Positions 1-7,598 of a stretch of DNA of 64,000 bases are shown here, piece after piece. Source of the stretch: Enterococcus haemoperoxidus ATCC BAA-382 (GTDB lineage Bacteria; Bacillota; Bacilli; Lactobacillales; Enterococcaceae); NCBI RefSeq assembly GCF_000407165.1, contig NZ_KE136480.1:248001-312000 (forward strand), read 5' to 3'. The position numbers and the translations under genes are program-made. The notes under the pieces are model-generated. The model ran no database searches, was not told the origin of the DNA, and saw only the letters and a list, made by a program, of their open reading frames with translations. Position 1 is the first letter of the stretch, and the number at the start of each line of letters is the position of its first letter.

Positions 1-1054
1 TATCTGTCGCATAACGCCCTGTTAAAAACTTCGTTGCATCTTTATATGATTTTGTGTTCGTTTTCCATGTACCACTATAAAAACTACTGCTTGCATCAGT
101 TCCACCGCGAAGAAGCTTCACATAATCGCCTAAAGATTCTTTGTATGATGGATACTTTCTAAAATTAGAACGAATCGTAAACATACCACCAGAACCATTG
201 TCTTCACTAGTTAGAAAATTAGCACTTGAACCTTCATAACTCCCCTTGATACCAAACAAATTGTAATTTGGTGCAGAAGCTAGTGCACTGTTTCCAGAAG
301 CACTTTCTAAAATTGCTTGGGCAATCATCACTGATGCATATAAATTATTCTCACCAGCGATTGAGCGAGCATCCTCACCAATTACTTTAACAAAACTTTT
401 TGTTGTCAGATTAGGACTTATATGGAATACCTGATCTGAGCCGCCACTATTGTTCCCAGTTGTCGTTCCAACAGTAGATCCGGAATTTGGTCTGCTTGGT
501 TGCGGAGTTGCTACACTCGGCCGTTGGGTTGGTCCTTGAACGGGTGGTGTTGGATTGTTTGGTACTGGTTTCGGTTTTGGTTTACTCGGTTTCGGCTTGC
601 TTGGTTTTGGTTTTGACGGAGTTGTTGATGAACTCGTCGTCGTACTTGTTGTACTAGTACTGCTTGTTGTACTAGTACTTGACGTTGTTGTCGATGTACT
701 TGAATCTGATGTACTCGTTGAATCATTCGTGTCTGACGTAGAACTTGTATCATCTGACGAACTTGTCGAATCACTGCTTGTCTCTTCAGTCGATTCTTCA
801 GTTGAAGACATCGCACTATTTTCGGTAGAAGAGCTAGTTTCGATTCCTTCTACTGTACTTTCTGTTGTTTCATGTTCCTTAGTTGAAGATAAAATTGCTA
901 CACTTTCTTGTTCTTCGGAGCCTGAGGTTGCTTGATTGTTAATTTCTTTAGCAACAATTGGTTGAACATCGGTAACAGAAAGGACAGCACTTGAAGTAAG
1001 CAACCCTACACTTAATAATCGTAACTTTTTACTGTTTAGATTTCTTTTTTTCAT
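1..1054 (-). CDS. Secreted N-acetylglucosaminidase (autolysin-like), C-terminus cut by window edge
   Basis: The gene starts with ATG at 1054 behind an AGAGAGGA ribosome binding site and is still open at base 1. The translation shows a positively charged, hydrophobic N-terminal export signal, then a long Ser/Thr/Glu-rich stretch, then a Lys-Pro-rich linker, the layout of a surface-exposed spacer. From about residue 215 a glucosaminidase (GH73-type) fold begins, with SVMIAQAILESASGNS and NYNLFGIKG; the Glu near residue 250 is the expected catalytic acid. Such enzymes cut the glycan strands of peptidoglycan, usually during daughter-cell separation. LysM-type wall-binding repeats often follow but would lie outside the window. 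It starts 17 bases after the stop of the coiled-coil gene, so the two are probably co-transcribed. The fold call is solid; the in vivo role is inferred. Confidence 0.85.
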   Translation of the reverse strand, partial: MKKRNLNSKKLRLLSVGLLTSSAVLSVTDVQPIVAKEINNQATSGSEEQESVAILSSTKEHETTESTVEGIETSSSTENSAMSSTEESTEETSSDSTSSSDDTSSTSDTNDSTSTSDSSTSTTTSSTSTTSSTSTTSTTTSSSTTPSKPKPSKPKPSKPKPKPVPNNPTPPVQGPTQRPSVATPQPSRPNSGSTVGTTTGNNSGGSDQVFHISPNLTTKSFVKVIGEDARSIAGENNLYASVMIAQAILESASGNSALASAPNYNLFGIKGSYEGSSANFLTSEDNGSGGMFTIRSNFRKYPSYKESLGDYVKLLRGGTDASSSFYSGTWKTNTKSYKDATKFLTGRYATD

Positions 1055-1071
1055 ACTGTGTCCTCTCTTTC

Positions 1072-2214
1072 TTATTGATATGGATCTTCTTTCACCAAGT
1101 TAATGATCTGGTTAAAGGCTTGTTCTGACTCTTCCTTAACATCTTTGATGCGTTTGTAATAATTTTGGTATTCTTGTTCGGCACGTTCTAAGCGTTTTAG
1201 GACACTCGCTTTTTTCTTTGTTTCTTCATTGATAAGCTGTGCATGTTGATTTGCTTGATTTACAATTTCTTTTGCTTGTCTCTTCGCATCTAATAAAACT
1301 TCGCCAATGTCTTCTTTAGATAGTTGTTGATCCACATCGATTGTTTTTTGAGCTAGTTGACTTTTAGTTGCTTCTAGTTCCTGGCGAACCTTCGCTAACT
1401 CTTCGTACACCCCTGAATCTGTCGGTGTATCTGATGCCATAATTACGATACGATCTTCTGAAAGTTTATCGATTTCTTCTTGTTTCGCTAACAGCTCTTG
1501 TTCGTACTGTCTAATTTTATTTGCAAAGCGCTCTGCTTTTTTGCGGTTTAAGTCTGTTTCATCAATTTGACGATTGCTTTCACGTAATAAGCTGTTATAT
1601 TTACTTCTTATTTGTTCAAGTTCAGCCATACGAGCATCGTAATCTTTTGGCACAGCTTGTACCATTGATAGTTCATTCTCTAAAGATTCATTCGTTTGAC
1701 GGACAGCTTCTATTTCGTTTTGTAATTGAGAATTTTCTCTCTTACCCTTACGTAATTCAGCTTTCAACTCTCGAAGCTCACTTTGAAGTTGCTCATTTTC
1801 TTCTTGAAGTTCTTCTAGTTCTTCATCATCGATAACTACATTGACTGGTGGTCTCTTTTTCTTTGGCTTAGGCTTTCTAGCAACAGGAGCCTGTTTTGTT
1901 TTTTTCTTTTTCAGTGAGAATAACGGTCGGTCATCTTCATACTCGTCATCATCATCATATTCGTCATCGTCGTCATAATCTTCATCATCATCGTCGTATT
2001 CGTCATCGTCATCGTCGTCATAATCTTCATCGTCATCGTCGTATTCGTCATCGTCGTCATAATCTTCATCGTCATCGTCGTAATCATCATCATAATCGTC
2101 GTCATCGTAATCATCATCATCTTCGTACTCATCGTCGTCATAATCTTCATCATCATATTCATCGTAATCTTCGTATTTTTTTCTTTTTTTACCTTTGCCA
2201 AAAATTTTTAGCAT
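1072..2214 (-). CDS. Asp/Tyr-rich coiled-coil protein, DivIVA-like C-terminus, function unknown
   Basis: This 380-residue protein has no signal peptide or membrane segment. It starts with a short basic segment (residues 1-13, GKGKKRKK), followed by about 80 residues made almost only of Asp, Glu and Tyr (14-95), a Lys/Pro-rich basic linker (about 100-126), and then long heptad-rich coiled coil to the end. The last part, with VLLDAKRQAKEIVNQANQ, resembles the C-terminal coiled coils of DivIVA-family scaffolds; this is similarity of style, not a proven homology. It lies 17 bases upstream of a secreted glucosaminidase in the same direction, which suggests a cytoplasmic scaffold linked to wall growth or division. 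The ATG is followed closely by the basic segment and preceded by GAAGGAAGTGAG, a good ribosome binding site. I do not recognise a named family. Confidence 0.7.
   Translation of the reverse strand: MLKIFGKGKKRKKYEDYDEYDDEDYDDDEYEDDDDYDDDDYDDDYDDDDEDYDDDDEYDDDDEDYDDDDDDEYDDDDEDYDDDDEYDDDDEYEDDRPLFSLKKKKTKQAPVARKPKPKKKRPPVNVVIDDEELEELQEENEQLQSELRELKAELRKGKRENSQLQNEIEAVRQTNESLENELSMVQAVPKDYDARMAELEQIRSKYNSLLRESNRQIDETDLNRKKAERFANKIRQYEQELLAKQEEIDKLSEDRIVIMASDTPTDSGVYEELAKVRQELEATKSQLAQKTIDVDQQLSKEDIGEVLLDAKRQAKEIVNQANQHAQLINEETKKKASVLKRLERAEQEYQNYYKRIKDVKEESEQAFNQIINLVKEDPYQ
1930..2175 (-). repeat. GAY-codon tandem tract encoding the Asp/Tyr-rich region
   Basis: The coding DNA for residues 14-95 is a degenerate trinucleotide and 18-24-base repeat of Asp (GAT/GAC), Glu (GAA) and Tyr (TAC/TAT) codons; units reading DDDDEYDDDDEDY recur several times. 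Such DNA is prone to slippage, and a change by multiples of three would only alter tract length. Reading the opposite strand gives spurious His/Arg-rich open frames, which I do not regard as genes. Confidence 0.8.
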
Positions 2215-3038
2215 ATGCTCACTTCCTTCTACAAAAATGGGACTCTCTCTTGTTATTGATTATTTTGAATGTACTAACTATAAATACTAAGTAAATTATG
2301 TGAATTGTCTTTATATGTAACTATAGTGACAAATGGCGTAATCGTTTTATTTGTAAAATAATCAACTATTCTTTCATTAGACAAAAAGCTTCAAAAACGT
2401 ACCTACCTTTTTCTATTTTATCAGATAAAGCTTAAACAAACAAACTGAATTAGTGGTTTATTTCGGGTTTCGTGAAACTAAAATTGTTGTCAGTTTTATT
2501 TTCAAAATAAAAATATCTATAACTAAAAATTTATATGTTTTTTTATTATCACAAACTATTGAATCGACAAATTTATTCCATTTTATTATATATATATAAT
2601 AGAATTAATATATTTTTAGACAGTTCTGTTTTATCTATCTTTCCTTAAAAACAAACTGTCCATTCTTAGCTAATATTGTTACTATTTTCTTTTATACTAT
2701 GGATTAAATCCATTTTTAAACGTTAGATTTTATTCTAAAACAAACGAAGTGGTCTCTAATAACCTCAGAGACCACTCTTCTTAAAATTAAATATTTCATT
2801 TTTAAAATCAATAATACATAAAATAATCAAATTTCTCACTGATTATTTTTTGTTATTAATTTAATTAAACTTTAGGAATACTATCAAATATTCTTTTTCG
2901 TAATTTGCTGTTTTTTCACACAAAATACTCATTTTCTTCACAATTAATGAACCAATTCCTTTAGTTTTGACACCTAAAACAGACTAACTTTAAAAAATTT
3001 GCTCCTGAAGTTGATAGCTTAAGTCTCAACTTTTTTCT
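2215..3038. other. AT-rich intergenic region without a supported gene
   Basis: No open frame with a ribosome binding site is visible on either strand in these 824 bases. The stretch is strongly AT-rich, with runs of T and A near 2520-2640. The only clear structure is the terminator hairpin at 2748-2776. A weaker AAGTTGA/TCAACTT stem sits at 3007-3031, just after the metal ATPase stop codon, but it lacks a U-rich tail in the direction of that gene. Confidence 0.6.
2748..2776 (-). terminator. Hairpin terminator candidate downstream of the metal ATPase
   Basis: AGTGGTCTCT pairs with AGAGACCACT across a 9-base loop. On the minus strand it is followed by a T-rich stretch (CGTTTGTTTTAG). It is the first strong stem after the metal ATPase stop, about 260 bases away, so a long 3' untranslated region or a missed small transcript is possible. 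The plus-strand flank (CTTCTTAAAATT) is weaker. Confidence 0.55.
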
Positions 3039-4979
3039 TTACTCTTTAGATGAGATCAATAAACGTAATCCATTTAAAATAACTAGCAATGTGCTTCCTT
3101 CATGGGCGATAACACCAATCGTGATATCCATTTTTCCAAGAATATTCATCGTGATCAATAGAACTACGATAAACATTGAAAAGATGATATTTTGCCAAAC
3201 AACTCGATCCAACCGTTTAGAAATCTTATGGGCATAGCTGAATTTAGTTAAATCATTCTGCATCAATACAGCATCTGCTACATCAATTGCGATGTCTGTC
3301 CCTTCTCCCATTGCGACACCAATATCCGCTGTTACTAAAGCTGGCGCATCATTGACACCATCTCCTAACATTGCCACATTGCCAAAACGTGCTTGTTGAT
3401 CTTTAATAATTGCAGCTTTGTTTTCGGGCATTACATTCCCAACAACTTCGTCGATCCCGATTTGCCGGCCAACTGCTTGCCCTGTTAATTCTGCATCTCC
3501 AGTGATCATCGTTGTATGGATGCCTTGCGATTTTAGATAAGAGATGACAGTTTTAGCATTTTCATTTGGTACATCCATCATTGCAATCAAACCAATTACT
3601 TCATTATTTTTCGCAAAATAAACAACGGTTTTTCCTTCTTTTGCGTATTGTTCATTATGGGCGTTGATCTGGGGCTTGACTAAACTGAATAATTCGGGTT
3701 TACCAATTTGATACGTATCGCCAAGATATTCTGTCACTAGCCCTTTACCAACTTCATTTTCTACCGTTAAGGTCAATTCTGTTTTTGCTTTAAATTTGTC
3801 CAATATGGCATTAGCTAACGGGTGATTAGCTGTTTTTTCCATTGCAACAATTAAATCAATACATGCTTGTTCTGTTAATTGTGCTGAGTCTGTCAAAAAA
3901 TAAAAATCGGTCACAGATGGTTTTCCCTTAGTCAATGTACCTGTTTTATCAAAAGCGACTGACTTGATTGTTGCTAAGTTTGCTAGATAAGAACCACCTT
4001 TAAATAAAACACCTCTTTTAGCCAAATTTGAAATCCCTGATAACGTGGCTGGTACCGCGCTTGCAGCCAAAGCACAGGGTGACGCAGAAATCAGAAATAC
4101 CATTCCTCGATAAAAGCTTTCATTCCATGACCAATTAAATATAAATGGTCCAGCTGCTATAAAAATTGGTACTAAAATCAAAACACCCGTCACGTAATAA
4201 GGTTCTATTTTTTGGATCTTCGTAGCTGTTTTTGACAAGTTTGATTGCGATTGATTAACTAATTGAAGAATTTTGGCAAAGACAGTATCACTGCTATCTT
4301 TTGTAACTTCCATTGTAAATGTACCACTACCATTAATCGTACTACCAAATACTTCATCACCGATTGTTTTTTCTCTAGGTATACTTTCTCCATTAATAGA
4401 AGATTCATCAATTGAAGTTCTTCCAGTCAAAATAACTCCATCAGTTGCAATTTGGTCGCCGTTTAGCACTTGTAATTTGTCGCCGATCTTTAATGTAGCG
4501 ACATCAACTATCTTCACGCTACCATCAGCTTGAATCAAACGAGCTTCTGTTGGATTCATTTTAAGTAGATTGGTAATTTCTCTTTTACTACGGCCTTCTG
4601 CATACTCTTCAAGAAAATGAGCAGCTGCGAAAATGATAATCAGCAAAGCTCCTTCTTCATAATTTCCAATAATCGTCGCACCAAATGCGGCTAAAGTCAT
4701 CAAAATATGAACATTTGGGACAAACTTTCTTTGCTCTTTTGATTCATTGATCGTATCTACAATACCTTCTAAAATAATATGATAACCGGATAATAACATC
4801 GCACTGACAAAGAGAATATTCTGCAATAAAGAGCCTTCACCGATAAAGAATGCCACGATAAAAATAGCTAACCCTGTAAAAAATAAAATGACTGGCGATT
4901 TCCCATGACTATGATCGTGTTCATGACCATGTCCTTTCTCATTTGAGCAACTGTGATTATGTTCTTTTGTTGTTTCCAT
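3039..4979 (-). CDS. P1B-type heavy-metal-transporting ATPase (P1B-4-like)
   Basis: This 646-residue pump uses ATP to move divalent transition metal across the membrane. The N-terminus is a His-rich metal-binding stretch (HNHSCSNEKGHGHEHDHSHG) in place of a CxxC heavy-metal domain. Visible motifs are the actuator TGES-type segment (NGES), the membrane SPC motif at residues 300-302, the phosphorylated Asp344 in DKTGT, HP in TANHPLA, and GDGVNDAPAL. The last membrane region has HEGST; SPC together with HEGxT is the signature of the P1B-4 subgroup (Co/Fe/Zn/Cd exporters such as CoaT and PfeT), so the exact metal is uncertain. The start is the ATG at 4979, which follows AAGGAGGA at proper distance; an upstream in-frame start lacks one. 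The promoter contains ArsR/SmtB-like operators, consistent with induction by the exported metal. Confidence 0.88.
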   Translation of the reverse strand: METTKEHNHSCSNEKGHGHEHDHSHGKSPVILFFTGLAIFIVAFFIGEGSLLQNILFVSAMLLSGYHIILEGIVDTINESKEQRKFVPNVHILMTLAAFGATIIGNYEEGALLIIIFAAAHFLEEYAEGRSKREITNLLKMNPTEARLIQADGSVKIVDVATLKIGDKLQVLNGDQIATDGVILTGRTSIDESSINGESIPREKTIGDEVFGSTINGSGTFTMEVTKDSSDTVFAKILQLVNQSQSNLSKTATKIQKIEPYYVTGVLILVPIFIAAGPFIFNWSWNESFYRGMVFLISASPCALAASAVPATLSGISNLAKRGVLFKGGSYLANLATIKSVAFDKTGTLTKGKPSVTDFYFLTDSAQLTEQACIDLIVAMEKTANHPLANAILDKFKAKTELTLTVENEVGKGLVTEYLGDTYQIGKPELFSLVKPQINAHNEQYAKEGKTVVYFAKNNEVIGLIAMMDVPNENAKTVISYLKSQGIHTTMITGDAELTGQAVGRQIGIDEVVGNVMPENKAAIIKDQQARFGNVAMLGDGVNDAPALVTADIGVAMGEGTDIAIDVADAVLMQNDLTKFSYAHKISKRLDRVVWQNIIFSMFIVVLLITMNILGKMDITIGVIAHEGSTLLVILNGLRLLISSKE

Positions 4980-5035
4980 TATACTCTTCCTCCTTTTTGG
5001 TTGTTTTCTGAAAAGATACACCTTTTTTCTTTCAA

Positions 5036-5051
5036 ATGAATATCCGTTCAT
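5036..5051. promoter_or_regulatory. Second ArsR/SmtB-like operator, downstream of the start point
   Basis: ATGAA-TATCCG-TTCAT is an inverted repeat with the same half-sites as the copy at 5072-5087 and a reverse-complementary centre. It lies between the predicted transcription start and the gene. Binding here could act as a roadblock or support looping with the promoter copy. Confidence 0.65.
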
Positions 5052-5064
5052 ATATCATATACCT

Positions 5065-5094
5065 ATAATACATGAACGGATATTCATGTGTCAA
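5065..5094 (-). promoter_or_regulatory. Promoter of the metal ATPase with operator in the spacer
   Basis: On the minus strand TTGACA (5094-5089) and TATTAT (5070-5065) are separated by 18 bases. The spacer contains the perfect inverted repeat ATGAA-CGGATA-TTCAT (5072-5087). This placement is typical of ArsR/SmtB-family repressors (CzrA, ZiaR, CadC types), which block RNA polymerase until metal binds. No such regulator gene lies in this window, so it must act from elsewhere. Confidence 0.75.
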
Positions 5095-5130
5095 GTGAAA
5101 ACTTATTCTTTTTTTTGCAAAAAAAAAGCT

Positions 5131-5224
5131 GAGACAAAGCGTATTTCCGAAACCTTCAATTCTAAGTGCTTTGACTCTTAGAATTTGATGTTATCGAAGC
5201 CTAACGAAGTAGTTGCTTTGTCTC
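5131..5224. repeat. Nested inverted repeat in the intergenic region
   Basis: GAGACAAAGC (5131-5140) pairs with GCTTTGTCTC (5215-5224), and inside it AATTCTAAG (5158-5166) pairs with CTTAGAATT (5177-5185). On the minus strand the structure ends in a long run of T. Together with the next hairpin it fills the 310-base gap between the peptide-binding lipoprotein and the metal ATPase. It may be a tandem terminator or a small mobile-type intergenic repeat. Confidence 0.65.
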
Positions 5225-5246
5225 GCTATTTATTTGGGTTTAAAGC

Positions 5247-5281
5247 GCGAAACAAAACTGATTTTTCGTTTTGTCTCACGC
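5247..5281 (-). terminator. Hairpin after the peptide-binding lipoprotein gene
   Basis: GCGTGAGACAAAACG pairs with GTTTTGTTTCGCGC on the minus strand, immediately after the stop codon at 5290. The stem is strong. The following sequence is only moderately T-rich, and a second nested stem follows, so termination may need both. Confidence 0.6.
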
Positions 5282-5289
5282 TTCTCTGC

Positions 5290-6930
5290 TTATTCTGTTT
5301 CTTCTACTTGAATATATTTAAAACTATAGGGTGAACCAAAACTGTGTTTTACTACACCACTGATATTTTTCTTTTGTAATAAGGCTGTTTGTTGTTGATA
5401 AATTGGAGCAATTGTGTAATCTTCAGCTAATAAAAGATGTTCTGCTTGCAATAGATCTGACCATCTTTTTTCTTCATCTGCTGCATCTGTATCAGAAGCA
5501 GCTTGAATCAAGCGATCATATGCTGGATTTTTGTAATTGACATGGTTTAAACCAGAAGTTGAGGCAAACATATCTAAAAATGTAATCGCATCTTTAAAAT
5601 CAGGCATCCATTGACCAAAAGCGATATCATAATCACCAGATAAATAGCGTTGCTGCAGGTTATTACTTGGTAATGTGGTGATTTCAAATTTGATGTCTGG
5701 CAGTACTTCAGCGATTTGGTTAGCTAAATATTCAGCTGTTTTTTTCTCTATGTCCGTATCTTTCGTTAGATAAACTAATGTGATCGCCTCTTTATGCAAC
5801 TCTTCTTTCGCTTGTGTAAACGCTGTTTGTGCGGCTGTTTTATCGAATGTTTGCTGAACACCATTTTCTTTACGGAAATCTTCCCCTGTTTTTGGATTTT
5901 GAACAAAGTTTTTAGGAATAAAACCAGTTGCCGCAATAGAACCGTCTCCTAAAATGTTTTTTACAAAGGTATCACGATCGATTGCTAAAGAGATTGCTTT
6001 GCGTAAATTGACATTCTCCAATAATTTATTTTGGCCTTGATTAAAGCGGAGATAGCCCATTTTTGTATCATTTTGGTTTTGAAAATCTGGATCATTTTTA
6101 TATTGTTTAGAAAATTCTCCGTCTAATACAACTCGATCTAACTCATCCGTTTGATATAAATTAACGGCTGTACTGGTTGATTTTACAACGGTCGTTTGAA
6201 TTTCATCAACCTTCACATTTTTCTCGTCCCAATACTTTGGATTTTTGATGTATTTCCAAGTATCAGAATTTTGTTCCCAACCGTCTAGAGTAAAGGGCCC
6301 ATTATAAAGAGTTGTTTTTGCTGACGTTCCGTAGTCGCTGCCTTGTTTTTCAGCAAACGTTTGGTTGATTGGGAAAAATGTTTCAAATGTCAATAAAGAC
6401 GTAAAATAAGGAATTGGTTTGATCAGATGGATCACTAGCGTATGCTCGTCTGGCGCTTCTACTCCAAGTTGATCCGATTTCATTTTCCCTTGATAAATGG
6501 CATCTGCATTTTTGATTGAAGAAACAAATAAACTAGCATATGATGGTGCTGTTTCCGGTGTGACGGCTCGTCTCCAGGCATATAAAAAGTCTTCAGCCGT
6601 TACTGGATCACCATTTGACCATTTTGCATCGTCTCTTAAAGCAATCGTATACGTTTGTTTGTCTTCGCTGATTTCTGGTAGCTCTTTGGCTACAGCTGGA
6701 ATTGCTTCATCTTTTTCATTTAATTGGTAAAGCCCTTCAAGGACTTGATTTTGGGCATTGAAACTAGTGAAATCTTCTTCTTGTGTGGTATCAAGGGTTA
6801 GCAGTTCTGCTGGCTCAGTGAAATGAACGACTGCTTTTTTCGATTCAGTCGACTCTGACTTTCCAGCCGGATTGCAACCTGTCACAAAAACTAAAAGTGC
6901 CAATATACTAATTGCAAAAAACTTTTTCAT
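5290..6930 (-). CDS. Peptide ABC transporter substrate-binding lipoprotein (OppA family)
   Basis: This 546-residue protein belongs to solute-binding protein family 5. It begins with a lipoprotein signal peptide; the lipobox FVTGC places the lipidated Cys at residue 19, so it should sit on the outer face of the membrane. The family-5 fold is visible from FTEPAELLTLDTTQ to the end, with SNGDPVTAEDFLYAWRRA typical of oligopeptide binders. The start is the ATG at 6930 preceded by GAGGAGGAAAGAG; an earlier in-frame start has no such site. It is 29 bases downstream of an OsmC gene and probably shares its transcript. No permease or ATPase genes adjoin it, so it must work with a transporter encoded elsewhere. 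In enterococci related proteins bind peptide pheromones, but nothing here shows that ligand. Confidence 0.85.
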   Translation of the reverse strand: MKKFFAISILALLVFVTGCNPAGKSESTESKKAVVHFTEPAELLTLDTTQEEDFTSFNAQNQVLEGLYQLNEKDEAIPAVAKELPEISEDKQTYTIALRDDAKWSNGDPVTAEDFLYAWRRAVTPETAPSYASLFVSSIKNADAIYQGKMKSDQLGVEAPDEHTLVIHLIKPIPYFTSLLTFETFFPINQTFAEKQGSDYGTSAKTTLYNGPFTLDGWEQNSDTWKYIKNPKYWDEKNVKVDEIQTTVVKSTSTAVNLYQTDELDRVVLDGEFSKQYKNDPDFQNQNDTKMGYLRFNQGQNKLLENVNLRKAISLAIDRDTFVKNILGDGSIAATGFIPKNFVQNPKTGEDFRKENGVQQTFDKTAAQTAFTQAKEELHKEAITLVYLTKDTDIEKKTAEYLANQIAEVLPDIKFEITTLPSNNLQQRYLSGDYDIAFGQWMPDFKDAITFLDMFASTSGLNHVNYKNPAYDRLIQAASDTDAADEEKRWSDLLQAEHLLLAEDYTIAPIYQQQTALLQKKNISGVVKHSFGSPYSFKYIQVEETE

Positions 6931-6959
6931 CTCTTTCCTCCTCAACACTTGATGCTAAA

Positions 6960-7337
6960 CTAAACAAAAATCACATTTTCAACAACCACTATTTCTGGAT
7001 CTAACGATTGTATGACTGGACAATTTTTGCCAATCAGTTTTAATGCACGCTCAGCTTTTCCTTGTGCTTCTTCTGACACGTGGATCGAAAAATTAATTGC
7101 AACACGGCTTAAAGGTTTCGCTTGTTTATCTTCTGCTCGTTCATAAGAGATATCTACCTTTTCAATAGTAAAATCAATGTGAGAATTCGTTAATATTTTC
7201 TCATAAACATAGGCTCCACATGCACCAATAGATGCAACTAACAGTTCAACTGGCGAAAAACCGATATCTTTTTTTAGTAACCAGTTACCACGTTCATGTA
7301 CCAATTCAAATCCTTTTTCCCCTGAAATTAATTCCAT
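6960..7337 (-). CDS. OsmC family protein
   Basis: A 125-residue protein with the OsmC/Ohr-type layout: a first Cys in ASIGACGAYV (about residue 40) at the start of the central helix and a second Cys in GKNCPVIQSL (about residue 107). In this family the two cysteines reduce organic or fatty-acid hydroperoxides in the cytoplasm. Sequence alone does not separate Ohr, OsmC and YhfA-like members, and this one is shorter at the N-terminus than classical OsmC. It is the first gene of a probable two-gene unit with the peptide-binding lipoprotein. The ATG follows AGAGGAGCG. Confidence 0.8.
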   Translation of the reverse strand: MELISGEKGFELVHERGNWLLKKDIGFSPVELLVASIGACGAYVYEKILTNSHIDFTIEKVDISYERAEDKQAKPLSRVAINFSIHVSEEAQGKAERALKLIGKNCPVIQSLDPEIVVVENVIFV

Positions 7338-7473
7338 TTTTTTCGCTCCTCTGCTTTATTTTATCGTTTATTTTTATAGCGTTTTCTTTATCTTATTATG
7401 ATAGTACAAAACAGCAGAAACTGATAATAGTTTATTCCCAGATATGATAACCAAAAGCTATCAATAAAAAAAC

Positions 7474-7513
7474 GTGACTAGGAATTCACTCTTTTGAGTG
7501 AGTTCCTAGTCAC
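7474..7513 (-). terminator. Terminator of the phosphoesterase gene
   Basis: GTGACTAGGAA pairs with TTCCTAGTCAC, and the arms continue inward almost perfectly to a TTTT loop. On the minus strand the stem is followed by CGTTTTTTTATTG. It lies 85 bases after the phosphoesterase stop codon, behind a shared 3' element at 7523-7582. Confidence 0.85.
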
Positions 7514-7522
7514 ATAAAATCT

Positions 7523-7582
7523 GAATAAACGGTAGGGTCAAAAGCAACTCATCCGAAAATAAACGTTAGTGTCCCAACCTCT
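7523..7582 (-). repeat. Dispersed intergenic 3' element, copy A
   Basis: GAATAAACGGT (7523-7533) and TCCCAACCTCT (7572-7582) bound a variable middle. The same two boxes, in the same order and orientation, occur at 28864-28932. In both places the element lies between a minus-strand stop codon and a strong hairpin. The match was found by eye. Confidence 0.6.
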
Positions 7583-7598
7583 TCTGTTAAGAAGTAGT

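Noticed and set aside
511-935. Open frames opposite the Ser/Pro-rich part of the glucosaminidase
   Set aside because: They are low-complexity mirror readings (Val/Leu-rich or Gln-rich) of the repeat-rich coding strand, without ribosome binding sites.
1896-2294. His/Arg-rich plus-strand open frame and Met/Thr-rich frame across the Asp/Tyr tract
   Set aside because: Both are direct consequences of the GAY-codon repeat read in other frames; the minus-strand coiled-coil gene explains the region.
2316-2332. Possible WalR box (TGTAAC-TATAG-TGACAA) upstream of the coiled-coil/glucosaminidase unit
   Set aside because: The second half-site deviates at two of the six positions, so the match is too weak, although WalR control of a wall hydrolase would make sense.
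4980-5051. Longer N-terminus of the metal ATPase
   Set aside because: It would run through the AAGGAGGA site and the operator; the His-rich start at 4979 has the proper spacing.
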